DNA from: SIG350 sp964520895 | GTDB taxonomy: Bacteria > Bacillota > Clostridia > TANB77 > SIG350 | Assembly: GCA_964520895.1 (NCBI GenBank) | Contig: CAZFOR010000002.1 | Location: 1-61,794 of the forward strand | DNA: 61,794 bases | Direction of reading: 5' to 3' | Part shown: positions 7,804-16,585 of the stretch, piece by piece | How the letters are laid out: each line of letters opens with the position of its first letter | Numbering within the stretch: position 1 is the stretch's first letter | The notes under the pieces: generated by a model | The model's input: the letters and a program-made list of their open reading frames with translations, nothing else | Told to the model about the DNA's origin: nothing | The model's database searches: none | Position numbers and translations under genes: made by a program

Positions 7804-9786
7804 ATGGAAAGAATTTATACTAATAAAAAATTTAAGAGATTTATTGGAATATTGCTCGCAGTAATAATATTATTTAATGTAGCCACACCTAGCATAATAA
7901 CTCCAAAGGCAGAGGCTGTAGATATAGGTGGAATATTATTATTACCACTTACATATTTAATTTCAATGTTAGCAAAGGTTGCTCAAGATATAATAGATAC
8001 AGCTTTTAGTATGCCTGGTATGCCGGCAGGAATTACTGGTGATGAGCATTTGTTTATCTCGGATATTGTATATAACAAAATACAAGCATTCAAAATAAAT
8101 ATATTTAGTTCAACGGAAATGCAAGAAGTAGATGGTAAATCACCATTAATAAATACTATGCTTCCAGAAATTCAAAAATGGTATGGTTATACAAGAGTAC
8201 TAGCAATAGCAGCAGCATTAGTAATGCTAATATATGTAGCTATACAAATTTTTATAACAACAGCAGCTGGTGATAAAGCGAAATATAAACAATTACTTAA
8301 AGATTGGGCATTAAGCTTATTATTAGTTTTTACAATGCATTTTATTATGGCAGGAATACTATATGCATGTGATGCAATTACAGGTGTTTTTGCAGCAGCA
8401 GGATCAGATATATCGGCATTTGAATTGTTAGATGCTAAAATTGATGAATTAAATGCATTTGGACTTATTTATGCTATGCTTAAATGGGTATTCTTGATAT
8501 TAACATTAGCTTTTGTATTAATATATACAAAAAGGGTAATAATGATTGCATTTTTAACAATAATAGCACCATTAGTAGCAATATCATATTCAATTGATAA
8601 AATTAAGGATGGAAAATCACAAATATTAGATAAATGGATGAAAGAATATATATACAATGCACTAACAATGCCTATGGATGCATTACTATTTACAGTATTA
8701 TCAGGAGTGTTAGCAGCTAATTTGGTTGATGGTGGTAACATTATATTTGCTGTTGCATTAGTTGTTGGATATTTACCACTTAGAGGATGGTTTAATGAAT
8801 TCTTAGGAACAGATAAAACATCACACGGAATGAAGGGTGCAGCAGCAGGTGCTGCTATAGGTTCTATGTTAGCTATGAAAGGAAAAGGCGGAAAAGGTGG
8901 AAATGCATCAGCAGAAGGTGGAGATGGAACAGGTGGAAATGCAGAGGCAGAGAAAGAGAAAATTCAGGCAAACAAAGCTGGTGGAGGATCAGGAGGTAGC
9001 CTTGGACCAGGTTCAGAACCAGCAGGTCATGGTTTACCACAAGCTGGAAATCCAGCACTTTCTGGAGGTGGTGAAGAAAGAGTTTCAGAACCAGTTAGTG
9101 CAGCGGCTTCACCATTAAGTAGTGGAGGTGCATCTGGTAGTATTAGTAGTGGCAATGCTCCAGGATTTGGGGCAAGACTTGGAAGAGTTGCAGGAATAGC
9201 TGGAAAATCATTAGGAAAAACTGCTTCAAGAGCAGCAACTGGTGCGGTATCAGGTACACTTGGATTAATGACAATGGCGGCCACAGGTAATGTTACAGCA
9301 GGTTTAGGTACAATGGTAGCCGCTCAAAAAGGATTTAATTCAGGAAATGAATATGGCTTAGGAGGAAAAATAGCATCAGGTGCTAGAGACAAATATGATT
9401 CAGTGGCAGGTGCAGCATCATATGTAGCAAATGGTGGAATAGTAGGTGATGAACCAATAACTGCTGAAAGTTTAAAAGATGCAGGTGCATTAAATGATGC
9501 AAGAAGTATTTATGGAAAAGATAATATAAAACAATTAAAGGATGAAGGATTTGAAGAACATGAAATAAATCAAGTTGTAGCAGCAAATATGCAGGAAAAG
9601 GTAGACAATATGAGCTTTAGAGAAATGAATAAAGCAAAAAGGACTGCTAATAAAACTGCTAGAAAAGAAATTGGTAGTTCGAATGTTCAAAAAGGAAGCA
9701 ATGAAGCACAAGCAATTAGAGCAAAGCAACAGTTGAAAGCAGCAAGTAGTGTAGTTAGGAAAAATAATTCAAAAAGTAAAAAATAA
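7804..9786 (+). CDS. VirB6/TrbL-like polytopic membrane protein
   Basis: This 660-residue protein has a basic N-terminus and a hydrophobic signal (about residues 12-38, ending AEAVD), then five or six transmembrane segments to about residue 345. A long Gly/Ala/Ser-rich low-complexity tail and a basic C-terminus follow. This is the layout of VirB6/TrbL/TcpH-like channel proteins of Gram-positive T4SSs. The tail (about 350-480) includes many GG, GS and AGG repeats and is more GC-rich than the rest of the locus. The gene follows the VirB4 ATPase by nine bases. Assignment rests on topology and context. Confidence 0.75.
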   Translation: MERIYTNKKFKRFIGILLAVIILFNVATPSIITPKAEAVDIGGILLLPLTYLISMLAKVAQDIIDTAFSMPGMPAGITGDEHLFISDIVYNKIQAFKINIFSSTEMQEVDGKSPLINTMLPEIQKWYGYTRVLAIAAALVMLIYVAIQIFITTAAGDKAKYKQLLKDWALSLLLVFTMHFIMAGILYACDAITGVFAAAGSDISAFELLDAKIDELNAFGLIYAMLKWVFLILTLAFVLIYTKRVIMIAFLTIIAPLVAISYSIDKIKDGKSQILDKWMKEYIYNALTMPMDALLFTVLSGVLAANLVDGGNIIFAVALVVGYLPLRGWFNEFLGTDKTSHGMKGAAAGAAIGSMLAMKGKGGKGGNASAEGGDGTGGNAEAEKEKIQANKAGGGSGGSLGPGSEPAGHGLPQAGNPALSGGGEERVSEPVSAAASPLSSGGASGSISSGNAPGFGARLGRVAGIAGKSLGKTASRAATGAVSGTLGLMTMAATGNVTAGLGTMVAAQKGFNSGNEYGLGGKIASGARDKYDSVAGAASYVANGGIVGDEPITAESLKDAGALNDARSIYGKDNIKQLKDEGFEEHEINQVVAANMQEKVDNMSFREMNKAKRTANKTARKEIGSSNVQKGSNEAQAIRAKQQLKAASSVVRKNNSKSKK

Positions 9787-9803
9787 TATTTTGTGAGGTA
9801 TAA

Positions 9804-12404
9804 ATGGACAAAATAAAAAAACTCTATGCCAAAATTAAAGAGGCAAAGAAAAGTGGAAAAAGTTTAATAAGTGAATTAAAAAAATTAAATCCAAAAGAGA
9901 TAATTGCTATAAAGTTAGAAATACTAAAAAAACAAGCAATTGCTTTTTTGATGCCATTTGCTGGATGGGCTGTTTTAGGATTATTAGCAGTTGGAGTAAT
10001 ATTATTGGTGTTTTATATGCTTTTAGGTCCACTAATGGCATTTTTGAGTTCGATAATAGAAGGTTGGAATTATTTAATGTATGGTACTTCTGGTACAGTT
10101 ACATCTGAAGAGGTAAAAGATGTTAGACAACAGTTAGAGGATGCAGGTGTTAACTTTGAAGAAATTGGATATGTTGGGGAAGAAATGTTTAAAATTAAAA
10201 ATACAGATGGTAATCCTATATTTAATTTTTTAACTGGAACATCATTATATAATGAATTGCTTGCAAATATTTTAGTTTATGGAAATGCTAGAAGTTTATG
10301 TGATAAAGCCCAAGAATATCAAAAAGAAATAAACGATGGAAACAATAATCACCTTGATGCACTTAATGCAATGAAGGATTCTGGGATAACATTTTATTTA
10401 AAAGCATATTTAGCAGTTCAGGAACAAACATTTAGTGATTATAACAGATGGTCTGTTGATGATGATAAAGGTGCAATAGTAGTTGAAGCAGAAGCTGAAG
10501 CAAAAACATTTTGGGAATCAATATCATCAGCAATATCTGGATCAATAAAAGTTGAAATGGAAGGCAGAAATTTTGTTATAAAATTAGACAAATTAGGTAC
10601 TATGGATGTAACACAGTGGGTAAATGATTTTGCTATGCCTTGGCAATATCCATTTACATTTCATGAAAATACATTATCACCAGATATTGGCTTCAAAGTG
10701 GCAGAATTAGGTTCTAAACATCATAAATTATGCCTAAAAGTATTTTATTTGCCAACTCAAGTAGTTGAGGTTACATATGATGCAGATGGAAATGAAACAT
10801 CTAGAGGAAGTTTTTATGAAGCTAAAAGTAGCGGTGAAGATGCAATTAAGAATTTGGATTGTTATGAAATAAGACCTACACTTATACAAACTTGGTATAA
10901 AACTAATAAATCTGATTATCAAGTAATGCAATATGCTAACGCAGAAGAAAAAACAGGAATTATAAAAAAAACTAATAGTGATGGATCATATGTAGAGTAT
11001 GTTATGAAAAAAAGTAAATTGTCAGAATCATCTAGTGAAGAAATTAATTCTGTTGGGAAAAATGGTATGGATAATATTTTAATGCCAAATCCAGAATATG
11101 AAGTAGAAACAGATGCAAATGGAAAACAAACTATAACACTGACTAATAAATCAGAAGTAAAAGCATATTTTACAGCTAATAATGCAACTGGAAATGCTAA
11201 AGATATTACTGGTAAATCGGAACATGAGGGTAAATCAGTTTTAGCTATTAAAACAAGTGCAGATACAATATTGAAATCAATAAAGGATTTATATACTCAA
11301 TCTGGTGAGGTTCCAGTATTAGTTGGTGATGGATTTACAAAACCGGCTGGTACAAGTGTTGATTATAAAGAAAGTATGGGCGTTGATGAATACAATAATG
11401 CAGTATCCACTTCTAAAGAAAAAGGTGGTAAAGAATATGATATTAGTGGATCACCAAAAGTTGTTAGAGATTTGGCTGAATATTTTGGTACAGCAAATAT
11501 AATAGATTTAAAACAATGGAACTTAGGAGCACCTACAAATTTTTTGTTTGATGCAAATTATATGGTATGGCCATTAGATGAGCAATCAGATCAAGTTTCT
11601 AGTTTTTATGTAAGCGATGTTACAAATAATATAATTACTATAAATAGTAAAGAAGGAACTACTGTTAAAGCACCATTTGCAGGTACTGTTGAAAAAATAG
11701 ATGAGCATACAATTAGAATTACAAAAACTGCTCAAAATGCAGAAGGTGAAGAGACTGATGCAAAAGTGGTTATAATAGGAAATATTAATGTTACTAAAAC
11801 AGGAGAAGTAGCTGCAGGGGATGCAATAGGTTCAACAGGTGTTACTGATGATACTGGAAATAGGGTATCATCAATAACTTATCAAGAAACAGATATTTCA
11901 GGTCAAACTATTGATGCCAATACAGTAAAAGAAAGTTTACAACAAATGCAAACTGTTGCTAAATCTGAATGGGCATGGCCAGTTCCTGCTGGAACATATA
12001 TTTCATCATACTTTGGACCTAGATCATTAGGATCTAAACCTCATACAGGAATAGATATTGCAGAACCAAGAGGATCTTCTATAGTTGCTGTTGCAGACGG
12101 AACAGTTATAATAAAGAAAAGTGGTTTACCACCTGATTCTGGTACTTATCCTTCTAGCTTAGGGTATGGAAACTGGTTAATTATTGATCATGGTGGAGGA
12201 ATAACTACATGTTATTGCCATTTAAATGCTATTACAGTTTCTAATGGTCCAATAAAAAAGGGAGAACAAGTTGGTATATTAGGACATACTGGACAATCTA
12301 CTGGTGCACATTTGCATTTTGAGTTTAGAGAAAATGGAGTAAGTGTGGACCCATTAGGAACAAAGTATTTGGGTAAATATGCTAAAAATGGAAAAAATAA
12401 TTAG
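9804..12404 (+). CDS. T4SS-associated M23 (LytM) peptidase
   Basis: This 866-residue protein has a basic cytoplasmic N-terminus, a transmembrane helix at about residues 45-80, a large extracytoplasmic region with no recognised fold, and a C-terminal M23 peptidase domain (about 725-860). The Zn ligands are visible: HTGIDIA gives the first His and Asp, and GAHLHFE the last His. M23 enzymes cut peptidoglycan cross-bridges; in Gram-positive T4SSs a VirB1-like wall hydrolase clears a path through the wall. A degenerate lipoyl/M23-like segment (GTTVKAPFAGTVEKIDEH) lies before the catalytic domain. The gene sits between the VirB6-like gene and the VirB8-like genes. Confidence 0.88.
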   Translation: MDKIKKLYAKIKEAKKSGKSLISELKKLNPKEIIAIKLEILKKQAIAFLMPFAGWAVLGLLAVGVILLVFYMLLGPLMAFLSSIIEGWNYLMYGTSGTVTSEEVKDVRQQLEDAGVNFEEIGYVGEEMFKIKNTDGNPIFNFLTGTSLYNELLANILVYGNARSLCDKAQEYQKEINDGNNNHLDALNAMKDSGITFYLKAYLAVQEQTFSDYNRWSVDDDKGAIVVEAEAEAKTFWESISSAISGSIKVEMEGRNFVIKLDKLGTMDVTQWVNDFAMPWQYPFTFHENTLSPDIGFKVAELGSKHHKLCLKVFYLPTQVVEVTYDADGNETSRGSFYEAKSSGEDAIKNLDCYEIRPTLIQTWYKTNKSDYQVMQYANAEEKTGIIKKTNSDGSYVEYVMKKSKLSESSSEEINSVGKNGMDNILMPNPEYEVETDANGKQTITLTNKSEVKAYFTANNATGNAKDITGKSEHEGKSVLAIKTSADTILKSIKDLYTQSGEVPVLVGDGFTKPAGTSVDYKESMGVDEYNNAVSTSKEKGGKEYDISGSPKVVRDLAEYFGTANIIDLKQWNLGAPTNFLFDANYMVWPLDEQSDQVSSFYVSDVTNNIITINSKEGTTVKAPFAGTVEKIDEHTIRITKTAQNAEGEETDAKVVIIGNINVTKTGEVAAGDAIGSTGVTDDTGNRVSSITYQETDISGQTIDANTVKESLQQMQTVAKSEWAWPVPAGTYISSYFGPRSLGSKPHTGIDIAEPRGSSIVAVADGTVIIKKSGLPPDSGTYPSSLGYGNWLIIDHGGGITTCYCHLNAITVSNGPIKKGEQVGILGHTGQSTGAHLHFEFRENGVSVDPLGTKYLGKYAKNGKNN

Positions 12405-12417
12405 AGGAGAGTATAAT

Positions 12418-12984
12418 ATGAAAAATAGAATACCGGAATTAATATTTATAATATCAGTATTAGTATTTGTATATATGTTAATTTTCTTAAAACCTATTGA
12501 GAGCATAAAACCTGTTGATAATGACACAATAACAGAATATGTATTTCAGGATTTTGATACAATAGGATTAGAAGGAAAAGAGCAAATAATAGAAAAATAT
12601 AATGGAAGTATAACATTGGACAGAGTTTGGGTGAAAATTAAACTTATATTTAGTATTTATGCACCAGAAATTTCGAGTACACAATTTAATGAAGAAGAAT
12701 ATTTTAGTACTAATATTGATAAAATATATGAAGAATTTGGTATTAATAATATTGATGAATTTAAAGATTTAGTTAACTCATTTAAAATAATTACTTCAGC
12801 TGATATGGCTAGTGCAGTTTTAGTTGATAATAGTATAAATATACTTGAAGATGGAGTATCATTTAAAATGATAGTTAAAAATGTTAACGGTATTGAACAA
12901 AAATATGATTTTTTAATATATAATAATGAAAAAGAAGGAAATGTAATGTATAAAATTTTATCATCAAAAGAAGAGGTGAATTAA
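12418..12984 (+). CDS. Membrane-anchored protein of the T4SS-like locus
   Basis: This is a 188-residue protein with one N-terminal transmembrane helix (about residues 6-24) and an extracytoplasmic domain of about 150 residues. I do not recognise the family. ATG 12418 is chosen over an upstream in-frame start because GAGGAGA lies directly before it. Together with the next two genes it forms a trio of single-pass proteins in the place where VirB8-like assembly factors are usually found; this role is inferred from position alone. Confidence 0.6.
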   Translation: MKNRIPELIFIISVLVFVYMLIFLKPIESIKPVDNDTITEYVFQDFDTIGLEGKEQIIEKYNGSITLDRVWVKIKLIFSIYAPEISSTQFNEEEYFSTNIDKIYEEFGINNIDEFKDLVNSFKIITSADMASAVLVDNSINILEDGVSFKMIVKNVNGIEQKYDFLIYNNEKEGNVMYKILSSKEEVN

Positions 12985-12985
12985 T

Positions 12986-13534
12986 TTGAAGAAATATGTT
13001 TTAATAGGTACTTCAATATTATTAATAATAATTAGTATAGGATTATTTGTTAATAAGAGGATAACACCTGTTATAGAGAATAATAGAATTCTTAAAGAAC
13101 AGCAGGAAGCTACTGGTTATTATAATAATGCTGTTAGTCAGCAACAACTAGAAGAAAAAGAAAGAGTTGAAGCTTTAAATAATACAACATTAGAAAAAAT
13201 ACCTTTACCTAAAGATGATAATGAAAGAGTTGCTATAGCAGTTGGTAATTATTTTAGTTTTATAAATAATAAGCAATATGATAAAGCATATGCATTATTA
13301 TATGATAGTTATAAACAAATAAATTTCCCAACATATGAACAATTTGAACAATATTGTAAAGAAACATATACGGATTATAAAGTGTTGAAATACGTTTATT
13401 TTGAAAGAAATATGGATATTTTAGTAACAGAAGTTACAGTTAAAAGTGTTACAGGAAAAACAGAAGAATTTAACCAAGTATTTAGTATAATGGAAATATC
13501 AGATGGGATTTTCAGAATATCAATAGGAATATAA
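12986..13534 (+). CDS. Single-pass protein with NTF2-like domain (VirB8-like candidate)
   Basis: This 182-residue protein starts with TTG after GAGGTG. A transmembrane helix covers about residues 4-22, a short helical stretch follows, and then an NTF2-like region (about 75-180) with the pattern VGNYFSFINNKQYDKAYALL and QFEQYCKETY. VirB8 and its Gram-positive counterparts have NTF2-like folds on a single membrane anchor, so a VirB8-like scaffold role fits. The similar pattern in the next gene (DNYFNYCNKKEYEKAYNLI) suggests the two are diverged paralogues. Fold assignment is from pattern only. Confidence 0.6.
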   Translation: MKKYVLIGTSILLIIISIGLFVNKRITPVIENNRILKEQQEATGYYNNAVSQQQLEEKERVEALNNTTLEKIPLPKDDNERVAIAVGNYFSFINNKQYDKAYALLYDSYKQINFPTYEQFEQYCKETYTDYKVLKYVYFERNMDILVTEVTVKSVTGKTEEFNQVFSIMEISDGIFRISIGI

Positions 13535-13546
13535 AGTGAGGTTTAT

Positions 13547-14509
13547 ATGATTATAAAAAGATTTCAAATAAAAAGGTTGTTAAAAAAAATATTAGTCATA
13601 GTTGCTGCATGTGTAGTTATATACATAATTATAAATATATTAAATCATTTTATGCCAGCAACAAATAAAGAAAAACTGACAGATGAACAAGAGAGAAAGA
13701 TGGAGTATAATACACCGGCATATGGAAATTTAGAAATTAGTGAACAAAAGGTTACAAAATTCTCAGAGTTAATAGACAATTATTTTAATTATTGTAATAA
13801 AAAAGAATATGAAAAAGCATATAATTTAATTGATTATGAAACAAAACAGAAATTCTTTCCAACAATAGAAGAATTCAAGGTTGATATTGATCAAAAATTT
13901 GACAAATTAAAATTATATGAATATAAAAATATTGTAAATTATGATAATTACTATGCGTATAGATTTATAGTGTACAATGATGTAATGACATATGGTTCAA
14001 ATGGTGATAATGAAAGAAAAGAGTATATATTAATAATTAAAGATTATGGAAACGAATTAAAATTAAATACCAATTCTTATATAAAAACTGAAAAAGTTAA
14101 TTATTCAACTAATGTAAACAACATAAATGTTCAAATATTAGAAAAAGAAATTTTTTACGAATATACTAATTTAAAAATAAAGATAACGAATTCAACAGAA
14201 GATTTATTTGTACTTAAAAACAGTGGAGTAAAGTATTATATTAAAAGTGGCTCTTCTACAATTAATCATGGACCTAAAAATGTTTCACTAAATGAAATTT
14301 TTAAATATGTTCAACCTAATAGTGAAAAAGAAGTTGATTTTAGATTTGATAAGTCTTTTGCGGCATCATATGATGATTATCTTTTCTATATTGAAGAAGC
14401 ATATTTAGTAGGTATGGAACATAATTATAAGATTTTAACAAACCAGTTACAAACAAGTGAAATTGATAGCATGTACAAAATAAAATTTGATATACAAATT
14501 GGTTTGTAA
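13547..14509 (+). CDS. Single-pass protein with NTF2-like and beta-rich domains (VirB8-like candidate)
   Basis: This 320-residue protein has a basic N-terminus, one transmembrane helix (about 13-34), an NTF2-like segment (about 70-185, including DNYFNYCNKKEYEKAYNLI) and a C-terminal beta-rich domain (about 190-320). It may be a larger paralogue of the preceding protein with an added surface domain. It closes the first transcription unit of the secretion locus; the pilin genes that follow have a separate promoter. No exact family is recognised. Confidence 0.6.
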   Translation: MIIKRFQIKRLLKKILVIVAACVVIYIIINILNHFMPATNKEKLTDEQERKMEYNTPAYGNLEISEQKVTKFSELIDNYFNYCNKKEYEKAYNLIDYETKQKFFPTIEEFKVDIDQKFDKLKLYEYKNIVNYDNYYAYRFIVYNDVMTYGSNGDNERKEYILIIKDYGNELKLNTNSYIKTEKVNYSTNVNNINVQILEKEIFYEYTNLKIKITNSTEDLFVLKNSGVKYYIKSGSSTINHGPKNVSLNEIFKYVQPNSEKEVDFRFDKSFAASYDDYLFYIEEAYLVGMEHNYKILTNQLQTSEIDSMYKIKFDIQIGL

Positions 14510-14536
14510 AAATATATCAAATTTTATATAAAAAGC

Positions 14537-14565
14537 TTGCAAATTGATATATCATAATATATAAT
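14537..14565 (+). promoter_or_regulatory. Promoter of the pilin array
   Basis: TTGCAA (14537-14542) and TATAAT (14560-14565) are separated by 17 bases, 40 bases before the first pilin start. A dedicated promoter would let the pilins be made in excess over the secretion machine. Confidence 0.7.
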
Positions 14566-14604
14566 TACATTAGTTAATTACTATAAGTTTGGGATGTGAT
14601 TTAA

Positions 14605-14979
14605 TTGAAAAAAGTAAAAATATTTATATTAATACTTATAGTGTTTAATATATTATCATTAAATATATATGCATTTGATCTTGGACAAATGTTAACAGGT
14701 GCAAAAACCTTCTTGGATGGTGCAGTAGCAAGTACAGGAAATGTTGATGCTAGTTTTTCAGGATTGATACAAGGGTTTGCACAAGCTGGACTTGCTATAG
14801 GAACAATTATAGCAATTGTAGCAGGAATAGTAATTGCGATGAAGTTTATGGCAAACGGAGCAGAAGGTAAAGCAGAAATGAAAGCAGAGTTAACACCATA
14901 TCTAATAGGATGTGTAGTTTTATTTGGAGCATTTACAATATGGACTATAGTTGTAAATATAATGCAAAATACTTTTTAA
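14605..14979 (+). CDS. VirB2/TrbC-like pilin, divergent first copy
   Basis: This 124-residue protein starts with TTG after GATGTGAT. It has a signal peptide (about residues 3-23, ending IYA), then a helical segment and two transmembrane helices (about 55-80 and 95-120) joined by a short charged loop, NGAEGKAEMKAELTPY. This hairpin layout is that of VirB2/TrbC pilins. It is longer and more diverged than the next four copies, in which the loop reads SPSEKANLKG. It could be a minor or tip pilin; that is inference. Confidence 0.75.
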   Translation: MKKVKIFILILIVFNILSLNIYAFDLGQMLTGAKTFLDGAVASTGNVDASFSGLIQGFAQAGLAIGTIIAIVAGIVIAMKFMANGAEGKAEMKAELTPYLIGCVVLFGAFTIWTIVVNIMQNTF

Positions 14980-15003
14980 ACAAGAGGAGGTGTTAGATAG
15001 ATT

Positions 15004-15336
15004 ATGAAGAATATATTTAAATTGGCAACAATATTATGTGTTATATTAATCATTGTTACAGTATATTGTTATGCAGCACCAAAAGATTATACAGGAGATA
15101 CAACTACTGCAGCAACACAAACAAAGGATTTGGGAGATAAAATAACAGGTGCAATACAAGCTGGAGGTATAATAATTTCAGTTGCAGTTTTATCTTATGT
15201 AGGTATAAGATTTATGATAGCATCACCAAGTGAAAAAGCAAATTTAAAAGGTGCATTAATACCATATATTGTTGGTGCTGTAATTGTTTTTACAAGTACA
15301 ACATTAGTTACAATAATATGGAATTTAAGGTTATAA
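15004..15336 (+). CDS. VirB2/TrbC-like pilin, copy 2
   Basis: This 110-residue protein has a signal peptide ending CYA-APKD, a short polar Thr-rich N-terminus, two hydrophobic helices and the loop SPSEKANLKGALIPYIVGAV shared with the following three genes. After processing it would be a small membrane-inserted pilin subunit of about 85 residues. It lies 24 bases after copy 1 with an AGGAGG site. Conserved loop, length and position make it a paralogue of its neighbours. Confidence 0.8.
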   Translation: MKNIFKLATILCVILIIVTVYCYAAPKDYTGDTTTAATQTKDLGDKITGAIQAGGIIISVAVLSYVGIRFMIASPSEKANLKGALIPYIVGAVIVFTSTTLVTIIWNLRL

Positions 15337-15359
15337 ATAATTAATAGGAGGATAATTAC

Positions 15360-15692
15360 ATGAAAAAAGCGATAAAAATAATGATAATTATGGCTGTTAT
15401 AGTATTAATTTTTTCATTAACTTGTTTTGCTACACCACCTGGTATGCCAACACCTGGTACAGCTGCAGCGGAAGGTAAAATGGGAACAATAGGCAATAAA
15501 GTAATAGGATCTATACAAGTAGTAGGAACAATTATTTCAGTAGCAGTTTTAATATTTGTTGGTATCAAATTTATGTTAGCATCACCAAGTGAGAAAGCAA
15601 ATCTTAAAGGTAGTTTAGTGCCATATGTTGTAGGAGCTGTAATTTTATTTTCAGCAGCAAATCTGGTACAGATTATATATGATATACTATAA
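15360..15692 (+). CDS. VirB2/TrbC-like pilin, copy 3
   Basis: This 110-residue signal-bearing pilin (signal ending CFA-TPPG) has a Pro/Gly/Thr-rich mature N-terminus, two transmembrane helices and the loop SPSEKANLKGSLVPYVVGAV. It is very close to copies 2 and 4, with most differences in the exposed N-terminal 20 residues. It is preceded by AGGAGG at a 23-base gap. Confidence 0.8.
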   Translation: MKKAIKIMIIMAVIVLIFSLTCFATPPGMPTPGTAAAEGKMGTIGNKVIGSIQVVGTIISVAVLIFVGIKFMLASPSEKANLKGSLVPYVVGAVILFSAANLVQIIYDIL

Positions 15693-15713
15693 AATATAAG
15701 GAGGAAGATTTTT

Positions 15714-16049
15714 ATGAAGAAAGTAATGGTAATTTTAAGTTTAGTTTTAGTTGTTATGTTAAGTATAGGTTCAATGTGTTTTGCTTCTGGTATTTCTATA
15801 CCAACTGGAACACCACCAACAGGTACAAGTATTGATACTTTGGGTGGTACTATAATTGGAACAATTCAATTAGTTGGTGTAATAGTAGCTGTAGCAGTTT
15901 TAGTATTTGTTGGTATCAAATTTATGTTAGCATCACCAAGTGAAAAAGCTAATATTAAAGGTGCATTAATACCATACATAGTTGGTGCTGTTCTTATATT
16001 TGCAGCTTCAATGTTAGTTGGTATTATACAAAATATTATTACTCAATAA
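15714..16049 (+). CDS. VirB2/TrbC-like pilin, copy 4
   Basis: This 111-residue pilin has a signal peptide ending CFA-SGIS, a mature N-terminus rich in Pro, Thr and Gly, and the conserved loop SPSEKANIKGALIPYIVGAV between its two hydrophobic helices. The stretch VFVGIKFMLASPSEKAN is shared almost exactly with copy 3, which indicates recent duplication. AGGAGG precedes the start. Confidence 0.8.
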   Translation: MKKVMVILSLVLVVMLSIGSMCFASGISIPTGTPPTGTSIDTLGGTIIGTIQLVGVIVAVAVLVFVGIKFMLASPSEKANIKGALIPYIVGAVLIFAASMLVGIIQNIITQ

Positions 16050-16071
16050 TAATTAAGGAGTTTGATATATA

Positions 16072-16404
16072 ATGAAAAAAATATTTTCTATTGTAACAGT
16101 ATTATTAATTATATTTAGCGTAGCATGTTTTGCAAATATTACTGATCCGGGTGCTTATGATCCTGGTACTACTACTCCAACTGAAATATTAGGCATTGGC
16201 AATAAGATTGTAGGTGCATTTCAGGTTTTTGGTACAATATTTGCAGTTGGAACACTAGCATTAATTGGTATAAGAATAATGATAGCATCACCTAGCGAAA
16301 AGGCAGATCTTAAAGGAAGATTAACACCATACATAGTCGGTGCTGTAATGCTATTTTCAATAGTTAATTTGTTACAGATTATATATGAAATAGTTGGTCC
16401 ATAA
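16072..16404 (+). CDS. VirB2/TrbC-like pilin, copy 5
   Basis: This 110-residue last member of the array has a signal ending CFA-NITD, a Pro/Thr-rich mature N-terminus, and the loop SPSEKADLKGRLTPYIVGAV. It differs from copies 2-4 mainly in the first transmembrane helix and in an Arg in the loop. A terminator-like hairpin follows, which closes the locus before uvrB. Confidence 0.8.
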   Translation: MKKIFSIVTVLLIIFSVACFANITDPGAYDPGTTTPTEILGIGNKIVGAFQVFGTIFAVGTLALIGIRIMIASPSEKADLKGRLTPYIVGAVMLFSIVNLLQIIYEIVGP

Positions 16405-16410
16405 TAAAGT

Positions 16411-16455
16411 AAAAAAATACACTGGTATTATTTAAAATACACAGTGTTTTTTTAT
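16411..16455 (+). terminator. Terminator after the pilin array
   Basis: ACACTG (16419-16424) pairs with CAGTGT (16442-16447) and an A-run before it faces a T-run after it (TTTTTTTATT). The core stem is short, so efficiency is uncertain. The rest of the 181-base gap to uvrB is AT-rich; a TATAAT at about 16522 is the likely -10 of uvrB. Confidence 0.6.
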
Positions 16456-16585
16456 TGCAGAATTATTATAACTAAGTAATACAAGGCTAATTTATTACCT
16501 TGTATTATATTTATTTATATGCTATAATTTCAAATAGTAATATTAAGAGATAATATAATTATTATAGTAATTTAGATAGGGTGAT

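Noticed and set aside
8873..9586. Overlapping ORFs of 61-85 codons on both strands within the VirB6-like gene
   Set aside because: They are shadows of the Gly/Ala-rich tail, lack ribosome binding sites and have low-complexity products.
4111..16404. An integrative conjugative element
   Set aside because: No integrase, relaxase, coupling protein, direct-repeat att sites or tRNA target are visible and the flanks are ordinary housekeeping genes with matching base composition.
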